Assembly: GCA_033002965.1 (NCBI GenBank)
Contig: JAURVB010002530.1
Location: 1-64,000 of the forward strand
Direction of reading: 5' to 3'
Length of the DNA: 64,000 bases
From: Piper betle
Taxonomy: Eukaryota > Streptophyta > Magnoliopsida > Piperales > Piperaceae
The position numbers were made by a program, and so were the translations under genes. The notes below the pieces were generated by a model, which was not told the origin of the DNA, did no database searches, and worked only from the letters and a program-made list of their open reading frames with translations. Positions 13,100-25,208 of the stretch are shown here, one piece after another (the stretch's first letter is position 1; the number at the start of each line of letters is the position of its first letter).

Positions 13100-14659
13100 C
13101 TAAGCTTGGATGAGAGCTGGAATGCTCTGCTCATGTCTGAAGAAGTTATCCTTATCAACCATGGCTTTAATCATGGCCAACCTTCTGAAGTTGCTCTTGT
13201 AATACTTTGATCCCCAAGGTATGGCCTTTGAGAATGTCATGTTGCTCATATCATTCTTGCCTAAGTCAAGATCCCTAAAGTTTAGATATGCAGCTCTTGG
13301 GGACTTTGATACATAAGACCCCATGTAAGTGTACATTCTATCTATCCAGTCCATGCCCTCTGATAGCAGAATCTGAATGTACTGTATGATGTACAAGGTG
13401 TCATTTCTATGGGGGAAAGGGATCTCAGAGCTTGGGATCTCTCCCATCTTCCCCCCAAATGGTTCCAGATACATCAACGCAATGGTTCCCTCTTCCATCA
13501 AATGCCTCCACACCCCTTCTAGCCCAGACTCATGAATTGGGTCAGTGACAAAATCAGATTTCACCTTGAAAGGAACTCTATTAGTTGATGGTGTCCTGCT
13601 AATGAGAACCTCCTTGGTTGTACCTGCTGGTATTCCAGCAAAGTAGAGGACAGAATCAATCCAACTCATTTGGACACAATCACCTCTCTTGACACCCAGT
13701 TCAGGAAAGCTCAATTCCATCAAAGGTGTCAAATCCTCAGGTGGCCCAAGAAACAAGGCATCAAATGATACTTGCACAGTCCTATTGGCAGCAGTTCCTG
13801 CAGCTTGCAACTTCACCCTGATGAACAAATTCTCATCTAATTCAGGTGCCACAAACTGCCATTTGTGGAGAAGTTGAGTGGCATTTTGATCCAACGTCTT
13901 TTTAATGCTGAAAGTGGTGACCATACTGGGGATTTGCACAAGCCTCACCTTCCATGCTAGGATCACAGCAAAGCTTGCAGCTCCACCTCCTCTAATGGCC
14001 CAAAACATGTCTTCACCCATTGTGCTCCTATTCAAGAGTTTTCCATTTGCATCAACAACATGGGCATCCAAAATGTTGTCAGCAGCAAGGCCATATTTCC
14101 TCATCAATGTGCCAATCCCCCCACCAGAGAACATTCCACCAACTCCAACACTTGGGCACCATGCGGCTGGGAATCCATGCTTGTCACTCTTCTCAGCAAT
14201 CCTGTAGTAGAGCTCCCCTATTTGGCTACCAGTTTGAACCCATGCTGTGCCCTCCTCCACATCAACAGTGATTGATCTGAACATGGCAAGATCAAGGATC
14301 ACAAATGGCATCTCAGAGCAGTAGGAGAGGCCCTCATAGTCATGCCCTCCACTTCTCACCCTCAACTCCAGGCCATGCTCCTGGCAACACGTGATAGATG
14401 CCTGGGCATGGGACTCATGGGTGGCTTCAATGATGAAGACGGGCTTGGGGGTGGAGGAGTTGAACCTGGGATTCATCAATGTGGATTGGAAGGCAATGCT
14501 GTAGGAGGGTGTATTTGGGTAATACACCGAGAGTGAGGATTGTGAATGATTGTAGAGACATTGGAGGAAGGGTTGATGGGTTGAATCACGTGGAATTGGG
14601 AAGCTAGAAGCTGCTACAAGGAGAAGAGGTAGAAACAAAAAAGAGACAGCACTTGCCAT
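13100..14659 (-). CDS. Berberine bridge enzyme-like FAD-linked oxidoreductase (BBE-like 1, intact)
   Basis: Intronless 519-aa protein, the usual BBE-like length and structure. These are secreted flavoproteins that oxidise alcohols such as monolignols, oligosaccharide or other phenolic/alkaloid substrates; the substrate here is unknown. The second Met (14659) is chosen as start because it opens a signal peptide (residues 1-19, hydrophobic FLFLPLLL); a Met 14 codons upstream (14701) gives a poorer leader. The FAD-binding domain holds both covalent flavin anchors: His106 in RSGGHDYEG and Cys168 in WCPSVGVGG. Val at Cys+3 is the residue associated with oxygen reactivity in BBE-like oxidases. The BBE C-terminal domain carries AAYLNFRDLDLG (456-467). 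Odd points: the usual GGH after the Cys motif is GGM, and NYRDLD reads NFRDLD. First of three tandem copies, all minus strand. Confidence 0.95.
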   Translation of the reverse strand: MASAVSFLFLPLLLVAASSFPIPRDSTHQPFLQCLYNHSQSSLSVYYPNTPSYSIAFQSTLMNPRFNSSTPKPVFIIEATHESHAQASITCCQEHGLELRVRSGGHDYEGLSYCSEMPFVILDLAMFRSITVDVEEGTAWVQTGSQIGELYYRIAEKSDKHGFPAAWCPSVGVGGMFSGGGIGTLMRKYGLAADNILDAHVVDANGKLLNRSTMGEDMFWAIRGGGAASFAVILAWKVRLVQIPSMVTTFSIKKTLDQNATQLLHKWQFVAPELDENLFIRVKLQAAGTAANRTVQVSFDALFLGPPEDLTPLMELSFPELGVKRGDCVQMSWIDSVLYFAGIPAGTTKEVLISRTPSTNRVPFKVKSDFVTDPIHESGLEGVWRHLMEEGTIALMYLEPFGGKMGEIPSSEIPFPHRNDTLYIIQYIQILLSEGMDWIDRMYTYMGSYVSKSPRAAYLNFRDLDLGKNDMSNMTFSKAIPWGSKYYKSNFRRLAMIKAMVDKDNFFRHEQSIPALIQA

Positions 14660-14710
14660 CTCTTCTTTTCTTTGATGAAGGAGATGGGTGCCAATGGGCA
14701 AGGAGATGGT

Positions 14711-14720
14711 GCTTTATAGA
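14711..14720 (-). promoter_or_regulatory. Putative TATA box of BBE-like 1
   Basis: TCTATAAAGC on the minus strand, about 52 bp upstream of the chosen ATG at 14659. It overlaps the region upstream of the longer start at 14701, which supports use of the downstream ATG. Confidence 0.5.
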
Positions 14721-15630
14721 CAAACCTCTTGGTGGGTATCAATTTGGAGGTCCTTGTGACTATCAATTTGCCCATATATCCGCACAGTTTCCATGGAAAT
14801 GCACTACCAAGCCACTTTCTTGGGCGTGTCCTTAATATGTAGCACTCACCTCTTCAGTGGCCCATGGCTTCTTGGCATGGTGCCAAATGCTTTCATATTC
14901 ACTATGACATGGCAAATTTGAGATGGTGAATTTTAGTCAAGATTTGCATGACACAAGCTCTTCAATTATCAAAGTGAATGTGACTTTGGGGGGCATAGTG
15001 AGGCTGTTCATCATATGAAATTTACCTTCCAAATTAATGGCCCAGGTGATCCCACAGGTGTGCAGCTGGTGGAATATATTATATATATAAATGAAACAGA
15101 TTAGCTTAGATCTATATGTTGTGAAATGAGATGGTTTGTCATATACATGAATTAAAGCACTCTTATCAAATGAAAACTCTGTGAAAAGCATGTTGAATGC
15201 TTTACTAGCTTTGTGATATAAACAGTGACACACAAATGATAAAAGGCCAAAGGTAGGAAGATAATGTTTCCCAATCTGCTTGTCACTTTATTATTTGCTA
15301 TTCTATAAGAAAGATGGCCTCAGCAAAAGATAGAGACGATTCCTGCTGTCGGTTGTCCTCTCCCAATTATCATCTTCAAATCAATGAAACAGATCTTTAA
15401 TTGTAATAATAAAATTGAGGTTCTAGAGATCGTAAATTTTATATATATATAGTGGTTTGTTTCTTTTTTAGAAAAAAATGAGAGATTTAAACTATATAGA
15501 TTAGAAAATAACTACTATCTTATTCGCTCATGCAAGCAACTTTGTATCCTTACACAGACAAACACGAGACAATTTTAAACATGAGTACTCTATATCTGAT
15601 ATTATTTAAACCCAAGTACATATTTGGTTT
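14721..15630. other. Upstream region of BBE-like 1, no gene seen
   Basis: Promoter-side sequence and AT-rich spacer. The 98-codon minus-strand ORF at 14937-15233 has no recognisable feature. Confidence 0.5.
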
Positions 15631-15639
15631 TAAATGATT

Positions 15640-16260
15640 GCGTAATATATATATATATATATATATATAGTAAAATGTTAGTGAGCCCGGGACATAAAAA
15701 ATTTTTTGCCCCAAGCTTAATTTGGGTTGTCCGATTATAAGGCCAACCCAGATCTATTGTTTTCAAAAAAAAATTAAATTAAATTCCTCCACGACGCAGG
15801 CAGCCACTGCCCCACCGCAGATGCCCCCACCATCCTGCTGCGGCCGTCACCCCCTCCCCACTCCATCTCGACCTCTACCCCGCTCCTCCCCTCCCCCACC
15901 GTGGATGCCTCTGTGCCACCGCAGCCGCCGATCCCACCCTCCTCTGCCGCGGCTGCCCCTCCTCCCTGTTCCCCCTCGACCCCTGCTGTCCTGCTGAAGC
16001 AAATCATTTCATTTTAGTTTATCTGATTTTAAGAGCAAAGGAATGAAGGCAAAAGTAACCGATTCCATATTTTTGGTAATTTTTATTTACTTTAAATGAG
16101 TCAACTTTGCCGCGGCCGCCTCTCCTGCTGCTCCCCCTCGACCCCGCCATCCCGCCGAGGCAAATCATTTCGTTTTAGTTTATCAGATTTTAAGAGAAGG
16201 CAAAAGTAGCTGATTCCATATTTTCTGTAAATTTTATTTACTTTAAATGAGTCAAGATAG
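15640..16260. mobile_element. (TA)n-flanked C-rich element with internal ~155 bp tandem duplication
   Basis: A (TA)n tract (15646-15669) is followed by a spacer, then a stem-like GGGTTGTCCGATTATAAGGCCAACCC (15724-15749, ends complementary), then an abrupt C-rich island (about 15785-15995). Two copies of a C-rich + GCAAATCATTTCNTTTTAGTTTATC + TTTACTTTAAATGAGTCAA module follow (about 15950-16105 and 16109-16256). Layout matches the islands at 34.9-35.6 kb and 62.0-62.6 kb: (TA)n, then a GTCCGAT-containing stem, then a C-rich island. There is no transposase. The Pro/Arg-rich ORFs here are composition artefacts. Confidence 0.45.
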
Positions 16261-17815
16261 AAAGTATACGAGATGTTGATCATTAGACGATGATGGACAC
16301 TCCTGGAGGAGCAAAAAAATTTCAAAGCATATTCATCACTTCCTGTTCCTAGATTTCTATGACATCAGAATGATATAAATACACATGCATTTGTGGGCTA
16401 TAGGGTAAATTTTGCATAGAAGGAGAAAAGGTGAAGCTGGGTGCAACACTGCTATCTCATAATTTTCCCTATCTTAACAATATTCCATTAAATACCCAGT
16501 GGCCAAGCAATAAAATAAAATAAAATTCTATCTTACATCATATCATAACAGTTTTATGAATAATATGGTAGAATTCCATTCCCACCAAAAAAGGCATCAC
16601 TAATTCTTCACCAGCTACCTACATTTCTCCATCAGGTAAGTGTATTAGTGTATTTGTATTGATGTCAACTGAAGAAGAGAAGTAGCATGGTGACAATAAG
16701 GGCTATCTTACACATGGAGCATCAATTAGTAGTGCACCACATAAGGTTGGACTCATCTGATTAATTCTGATAAGGAAAAGCAAGAGATTAATTTTCACAA
16801 TGTAGATAAGGTTTTAGATTAAATTATGCAATGAAGATAAGGTGTGGAAAGAATAAGAAAAGAGAATGTGTAAGATGTATGAGGTTAGTAGTAGTGTAAA
16901 CCTGAGGCTGTGCCTTTGTCCTAAAATGACTAGTTATTATAAAAAGTGTTGCCTACTCGTATATACAAGTAATTGTCCTCATATTTACAACCCTACTAGA
17001 CTTTTCGCTGTGGACCTTGTTAGGCAAATGAGTAATATGTAAACTTTCAAAAAGCCTTACTTTTCAACAAAATTTTAGGAACAAGAAAGGCATGTGAAAA
17101 TTTATATGATCCATATTGGGTCTATCAAATCATATAAGGACTTAGATTATAATTTTTGACCTCTCGGTAATTCGGCAAATCCAAATTAAAATCTCTCGAA
17201 AACTTAAACGTAGCATGTAGGCTCCTAGCATGTGTAAGAGAGATGATTTATCCCAAATTAATTTTAGGAGAAGCAAATAAGGTCTATGTGGGTTTTAAGA
17301 AAACCTTATTCTTTAAATTATTTTGTAGCACAAGAGAAATTCACGAAAGCTTGCTAGATCTATATTGGTCTTATCAGACCTAACCTTGCACCTCATGTGG
17401 TCTTGCCTAGCTTGTTTTAGGTCATTAAAAATGGTTCTTCATTTCCATTTCTTTGGTCTTGATAGGTATGATAGGAAAATGAGCCAAAAATCAATGGATT
17501 GGCTCTAATTTCATGTTGGAACTGTAGCATAAAAAATTAGCCATTGTGGAAGCAATTGCATTTACATGTACAAGAGTTACCACTTATATTTCAACAATGT
17601 GAAATTATTCTCTAATAAGTACCATGGAACTAATTAAAGATAAGAATTGCAGCAGTAATCTAGAGAAAGCTTTTGAATTGGGGCTCAATTATTGAATGTT
17701 TGCCAATTATACATATGAGAATCAATCATTGAAACTAAGTGACAGCATGTTTCACAACACTTTGTGATGATTCCCAATTTCCATCAATTTGATCATCACA
17801 CAAAGAAACATGACG
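16261..17815. other. Intergenic stretch between BBE-like copies, no gene seen
   Basis: AT-rich with no long open frame. Around 16980-17420 two loosely similar segments recur (ACTTTTCGCTGTGG.../AAACCTTATTC... with AGGAACAAGAAAGGC and AGCACAAGAGAAATTCACG). They look like diverged repeat debris. Confidence 0.4.
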
Positions 17816-17876
17816 ATGCTATGTTGATTCCGAAAGAAGTTATCCTTTATCAACCACACCATTCAGTGCCAACCTA

Positions 17877-18572
<696 letters not shown>

Positions 18573-19194
18573 ACATAAATGCATCCTATATTTCCTATCC
18601 ATACCCTTTTCATCTTGTACAATTACTATATACTGTATAATGTGTAAATTGCCTTTCCTATGAGGAAATGGGATATGGGTCTTTGGGATCTCCCCCATCT
18701 TACCACCGAAGGCTAAAAGACCATGATTCGAACCACATTTTCCCTGAGCAACTTCCAAATCCCATCAAATGCCCCAATGGGAAATGGCTTCCTCACAAAA
18801 TCAGACTTACAAGAAAGGGGACTTGCCAATACCTGAGACCTTGTTGATTAGGACTTCCTTTGATGTCCCAGATGGGAACCCAGAAAAGAACAAAACTGAT
18901 TCAATCCAACTCATCGCCACACAATCTGTTGGCTTCATACCCAGCTCAGGAAAGTCCTCATTCATTATAGGTTGCAGTTCTTGTGTTGTGCCTAGAAAGA
19001 GTGAAGCAAAAGCAGCTTGCACAGTTCTATTCTCTCCGGTACCAACTCCTTGCATTGTAACTCTGATGAATAGATTCTTGTCCATTCCATGAGCAACATT
19101 CTGCCATTTACCAACAAGCTCACTTGCTCCTTGGAATGCTGAAAATGGTCACTTTGAGGGGAACCTCAACTAACCTGATCTTCGATGAAAGTAT

Positions 19195-19751
19195 TGTTAA
19201 TATGTGTAATTGTATTAATGATATGTAGCCTATTGTCACACTCGAAATACTAAAGAAATCTCAGAATATTAACAGAGGTGGCTGTTAGTTGTTCCATAGA
19301 AATTGAAGGGTCTCAAAACTTATCTATAAATTGAGCTTCATTTCCCTCATTCTTAGAGGGAAAATACAAGTAGAAAGCAAGACAAATAGAAGAAAAGACA
19401 AGAAAAAGAGATATAGAGAGAGTATAGTGATAAAAGAAGAGGGAAAAATATTCACGAGTTTATTTTATACAGAGTATTAAGAGAGAGTGAAATCCTATAA
19501 TCTCAATAGTATAAGGTGTGTGAGTAATCTTTTTATACATTTCTTTATATATTTGATGACTATAATCTTTTGTTGAAGTAGGGAATTGTTCGTTATTGCC
19601 CATGGGTTTTTAACTGCTCGATTGAAGGAGAGTTTTCCATATTAAATTTCTGTTATTTTGTGATTTTGTTTTATCTTATTTTTTAGGTCTTATTTTTTTA
19701 TTATTTTTGTTCGCTATGGTTGATCCGCAATTTGGGGGATTTTTCTCGACA
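19195..19751 (+). mobile_element. Solo LTR, 557 bp, precise insertion with 5-bp target duplication
   Basis: The element begins TGTTAATATGTG and ends TCGACA (TG...CA), flanked by identical AGTAT at 19190-19194 and 19752-19756. Removing the element and one AGTAT restores the BBE-like reading exactly in frame (GGIL joined to SSKIRLVEVP on the minus strand). U5-like features on the plus strand include CCCATGGGTTTTTAACTG and GAGAGTTTTCCATATTAAATTTCTG (about 19601-19650). There is no gag-pol interior, hence solo LTR, probably Ty1/copia-like. Confidence 0.85.
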
Positions 19752-20439
19752 AGTATCCCTCCAAATTTGGCTACCCCACCACCTCTAATGGCCCAAAACA
19801 AATCTTCCCCCATTGTCAACCTATCAAGAACCATTCCTATATTGTCTGCAGCTGGCCCATATTTCCTCATCACGGTTCCAATTCCACCACCAGAGAACAA
19901 CCCACCAACACCCACAGTGGTGTGCCAAGCTGCGGGGAAGCCATGTATCCCACTCTTCTCAGCAATTTGTAGCAGACTTCACCAATTGTGGCACCTGTTT
20001 GCATCCATGCACTGTTGTCTTCTATGTTCACACTGATTGATCTGAAGTTGGTGAGGTCCACCACCACAAATTGCCCTTAGGAGATGTAGGAAAGGCCCTC
20101 ATAGTCATGGCCTCCACTCCTCACCTTCAACTGCACCCCATAGGCCTTGCAGCAAATTACAGATGCTTGGACATGAGGTTCATGTGCGGGCACAATTGTG
20201 ATCATTGGCTTGGGGATGGTGGAGTAGTTGAACCTTAGGTTCATAACATTAGCTTGCAAGATGGTGTATGAGGTAGTATTTGGTGAATATACTGTCATTT
20301 TTGAGGGAGAATAGAATGACAAGCATTGTATGAAGGGATCTGCGCTTGTCGCAGCAGACAAACAACCAGAATAAATCAAAACATAGAAGGAGATCAGATC
20401 GAATGTGATGAAATTGTATCCTCTCATAATTCCCTTCAA

Positions 20440-21284
20440 ATCTTTGCTCTTACTGGTAGCTAGAGAAGGTTTGTCATAACCTTATATTATATCATTGCCA
20501 AAGATGCTGGTATACACAGTCCTAGGTTGTTGTGGCAACAGGAAGAGCAACTTGTCTGTTTCTTAGGATTGAAGTTGTGGGTTTTGTACGCTCTTTCGAG
20601 TCTTTACAGACTTCACTTGAAGGTTTAAAAAGAAATGAGAACCATTCCTTTCCATGGAGTGAGGTCTTTGGATCTCAAGTTGAGAGTTCACAACCAAGGG
20701 TAGTTGGACAACGCAACTGTGTGATTCTAGCAAGTTAAATTATGACATACACTTCTGAGGATATTGCATGGGGTGGAAGTGATGGTTGCTTCTTCATGAT
20801 AAAATTCCTTTTTTTTCTTTTTAATTGTATTGATATATTTTTATTTCATATTTATGGCATTACTCTTTCTCATATTTGCCGTCTAATATACTTTGGACGA
20901 CCACTTCTTATTATAGGTTAAGTAGGCGGACATGAACAATACTTTATCGGATGCCGACTAACCGATGTCCACCCTAGTCTAACCAATACTCACAGAAAAA
21001 ACAAATATTTTTTCAAGTTTCAACATTAAAATTAAACAAATGCAACAATATTAAACTATAAAAAAGATTTTTTTGTTGGGTGACAAAAATTAGAATAGTT
21101 TATTCCATATATAATCTTATCAATCTTGCATCAAGCCTTGCATGACAATTATATATAATGAAACACTATATAAGACACGCATCATTCAATAACGGAACTC
21201 ATAAAAAATGAAAGTAGAACTCCAATTTATGTGTCATCACAAGACTAACAAATGTTGTTCAGATCTTATTCAACATCAAACTTG
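20440..21284. other. Spacer between BBE-like copies 2 and 3, no gene seen
   Basis: The upstream flank of the pseudogene and the 3' flank of copy 3. The plus-strand 68-codon ORFs at 20532 and 21208 carry no recognisable feature. Confidence 0.5.
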
Positions 21285-22851
21285 TTATACTAGTGGAGGG
21301 ATGCTTTGCTCATTCCTGAAAAAGTTTTCCTTATCAGCCACACCCTTCACAAGAGCTAACCTCCTGAAGTTTCCCTTAAAATATTTCAATCCCCATGATT
21401 TAGCATCCCTGTAACTTGCATTCCACTTGTTGGTTTTCCCCAGGTCAAGATCTCTGAAATTGAGGTAGGCAGCTCTTGGAGACTTTGACACATAAGGGGT
21501 CATATACTTGTACAGCCTATTCACGAAATCTATATCCTTATCATCTTCCACAACTACCAAGTATTGTAGAATGTGCAAGTTGCCTTTTCTATGTGGGAAA
21601 GGCGTCTCTGACTCTGAAACCTCACTCATCTTCCCCCAAAAGGCTCCATCACCAGTAAAGCTCTCCTCTCCTCCTTCAACAATCTCCACAAACCATCAAA
21701 CCCATGGAGGGGAATTGCTTTCTAACAAAATCTGACTTGCCTTTGAAAGGTACCCTAGGACTTGGAGCAGTCCTTTTGATCAGTACTTCCTTTGATGTAC
21801 CAGATGGGTATCCTGCAAAGAACAGAACTGACTCAATCCAACTCATTTGCACACAATCTCTCATCTTCACACCCAACTCAGGAAATTTCTGCCCCATTAT
21901 TTTGAGGAGCACTTTGGGCTCTCCTAGAAATAAAGCATCAAAAGAAGCTTGCCCAGTTCTGTTCACCCCACTACCAACACCTTGCAAGATAACCCTGATG
22001 AACAGATTCTTATCCAACAATGGTGCAATTTCTTGCCACTTCCTAACAAGCTTACTTGCATTTTCTTCAACAGTCTTCTGAACGCTGAATATGGTAACTC
22101 TTTTAGGAACTTGTACTAACCTGATCTTCCATGAAATTACCACACCAAAGCTTGCTGCTCCACCTCCTCTTATAGCCCAAAACAAATCCTTTCCCATGGA
22201 CATTCCATCATATGAATTTCCATTTGAATCAACCAAGCGAGCATCCACAATGTTGTCTGCAGCCAACCCATTTTTCCTCATCAGATTGCCAATCCCACCA
22301 CCTGAGAACATTCCCCCAACTCCCACAGTGGGGCACGATGCTGCAGGGAAGCCATGAATGTCACTTTTTTCAGCAATTCTGTAGTAGACTTCCCCAATGG
22401 TGGCTCCTGCTTGGATCGAGGCACTATTGTCTTCTATGTCTACTTGGATTGATGTGAAGTTGGATAGGTCAATCATCACAAATGGGTCATGATCAGAAAC
22501 AGAAGAGAGGCCCTCGTAGTCGTGGCCTCCACTTCTCACCCTCAAATGAATCCCATTTTCCTTGCAACAAAGGACTGATGTTTGAACATGAGAATCTTGG
22601 AAGGGTGAGATTATGAATAGAGGCTTTGTGGTGGAGGAAGTGTTGAACCTGTTGTTTTGGAATCTTGATTGCAAGAGAGTGGAATAAGAGCTTGTGTTTG
22701 GAAAAACAATTGGGATAGAAGAATCAAACTGAGAATATTGTTGAAGGCAATTGAAGAAATTTTCATTAACTGAAGAAACTGGATTGGACCTTGAAACTGA
22801 TAACAAGAAGAAAGTAAGTAGGAGAAGCATCATCACGTTTGATGCCTCCAT
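21285..22851 (-). CDS. BBE-like FAD-linked oxidoreductase (copy 3), interrupted by two apparent 1-bp deletions
   Basis: Intronless. The first frame (22851 to about 21720) encodes a signal peptide (residues 1-22), both flavin anchors (His110 in RSGGHDYEG, Cys173 in SCPTVGVGGM) and the substrate-domain region up to SDFVRK. One base is then missing near 21716-21720 (AAAG before CAATTCC, where AAAGG would keep frame). The normal reading continues about 80 nt in another frame to MEPFGG. A second base is missing from a G run near 21635-21640 (five Gs, against six in copy 1 at the same codons). The last frame (KMSEVSES to NEQSIPPLV, stop 21285) includes AAYLNFRDLDLG. With both bases restored the span is exactly 523 codons including stop (522 aa). 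Either a recent pseudogene or a sequencing artefact; everything else looks intact. Confidence 0.85.
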
Positions 22852-22875
22852 TGAAATTCTTCTCTATGGCTATCC

Positions 22876-22888
22876 ATCTATATATAAA
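22876..22888 (-). promoter_or_regulatory. Putative TATA box of BBE-like 3
   Basis: Minus-strand TTTATATATAGAT lies about 30 bp upstream of the ATG at 22851, implying a very short leader. Confidence 0.5.
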
Positions 22889-23679
22889 GAAACACAGAGA
22901 AACAAAATTGTCAACTGCTCCTAGCTGTGATCATTTAGTTCACATTAAATTTTACTTTCCTTTTTTCAACACTAAATAATTTTTTTTCAAAGCTCAAGTT
23001 CCCAACAAAGCATATTCTAACAAGCAACATTTCATATAATAGTAAATAAAATGCGTACACGCATTGTCAAAGCTAGCCCACAAAAATACTTATTTTAGCA
23101 ACCCAGTTTTTGGTGACTGTGTTTTGAAACTTGATAAACTTCATAAAGTTCACACCTTGTTTAAACTCACACATGATGTTACTGTCATATAATCATGATG
23201 ACAATTGACCTCACAACACATTGAAATTCAATGGCAAAAAAAATTATATTGAATCATTTAATTTATCTTTTCATATTATGATATTCTATCTCAAAAATCA
23301 GAATCCAACATGAACCACACATAGGCGCAACATTTCGGCTTGCAACGTTAATGGCAAGCCTAATTATAGCCTCGTTTGGTACAGAGTAGAGCTTGCAGTT
23401 ATCTTGATGACAATAATGAAATATTGATTAATTGTTAAACCTTGTTTATTTTATTTTAGTGCTCTTAATCTTATTTCTTTGCCGAATTCAACACAACTTT
23501 TGTAACATATAAGACAAGTAATGTTTATGAAAAGGATTTCCCAGTCTCAGGAACATAATTCGGAAAGAAACAAAGAATGAACAGTTTAAAAGACATTCAA
23601 GTAGTCTTTTAAATACACTGTAATCATCATCATCATCTCCCACCAGAGATAACTATCCCTCGGCCCGGAAACTGAAGTC
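22889..23679. other. Intergenic: BBE-like 3 promoter side and GABA-T 3' flank
   Basis: No coding sequence seen. AATAAA-like and T-rich stretches downstream of the GABA-T stop (23680) may serve 3'-end formation, but none can be singled out. Confidence 0.4.
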
Positions 23680-25147
23680 TTACTGTCTTTGTTTCGACTT
23701 TAGTTCACCCACCCTTTCCTCCGTGGCTTTCAGAGCTTCCCCATAGATGCTGATCAGCTGTCATTAAACAGTTCAATTTTTCTCTTTGTAAAAAAATTAA
23801 ATAATAATAATAATAAAGAGAGAGAGAAAGAGAGAGAAGAAAGAAGAAGAAGAAGAAGAAACGATAGAGCCTTGTCTGATTGCATCACATTTATGATGAT
23901 CTAGGGTTTGCTACATTAGATGACCTGGGAATAAGAGTTCAACTCCTTGGCATTCTCTGATTTTAAGTGTGCTTTTGCTATCTAACACAAATGTTTTTAA
24001 TGATTACACATGAGCTAAATTCACTGAATTATAAGAATAATCAGTCCTTGTTAAGTACATTTGCATTTCTTACATCTCCCATGAAGTTTGTGACTGATGA
24101 GAAACGATAAGTATGTGTTGTTCTTTCGTTAACAAGAGCACACCCTTTTCTAAACAAAGAATGCATCATCAATCAAGACTAGAGATGCAGTAAATCTTTT
24201 CTTCCAATAGGATGTGAAACTTGTTTGTAGTAAGCATCTACCACATCCAAGATATGTCTTCACCAGCTGTTAAAAACGGAGGGAGTATCTTAGGGCAAGG
24301 AAAAATCTCACCTCATCAGTTTCTTGTGGAGTCATAATAAATGGCGGAGACATCATGATATTATCCCCAGCAACACGAACTAGCATTCCGCGTTTCTCAC
24401 ATTCCGCTCCAAATATTGCCCCAACCCCTGGCACCAGAAGGAAATTCAAAATTACCACTAAAATCTTATATGAATGTATGATATTTCTATTTACAATAAG
24501 AACATACAAAGTGTACTTTTAAAAGATAAGATGGTATTTCTACAGAGATTAATCCCCTGCACATAGCAGTTTTGATTCTTCCAGATTGAAGAACATAGCT
24601 AATATGCAAAATTCATTTGGTGCAAGATGCAACCATAAGTTAGATACTCGACAAAACCACTTAGTTTCACATCAAATGCAAAGCTCATCAGGAAGCTTAG
24701 AAGGTGAAACTTACCCCACTCAGAAGGAAATGGATCATTAGGGGACTTGTTATCGGTAAATTCAGTTCCCAATATCAGTCCAGTTCCCCGTATCTGCAAT
24801 TCAAAACTTTTTATTAGCAACACTGGCATTTTATCAGTAATGGAACTTCTACATAAAGCATATCTCATCAGCCATTACCTCACCAACGATTGGGCTATCA
24901 GCAAAGTTCTTCACACCCTCTTGAAACTTTGGAGAAATGCTCTTAACTTGCTCAACAATATTTCTTTCCCTGAAAATATAGTCACAATAATACTAGTTTA
25001 AAAACCTTAAGAAGAACCAAACAATTATTTTTTTATGCCATACCTAGTCCTATTTGATTGTTAAAGAACTTCGTTGAAATCTAAACAACATGACCAGAGC
25101 AAAATGCGGTTCATTTCATATTAAACCCTTTTGACACTATCTATATA

Positions 25148-25208
<61 letters not shown>

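Noticed and set aside
13689..14536. Plus-strand ORFs over BBE-like 1 (and similar ones over copies 2 and 3)
   Set aside because: Antisense shadows of the intact BBE-like coding frame.
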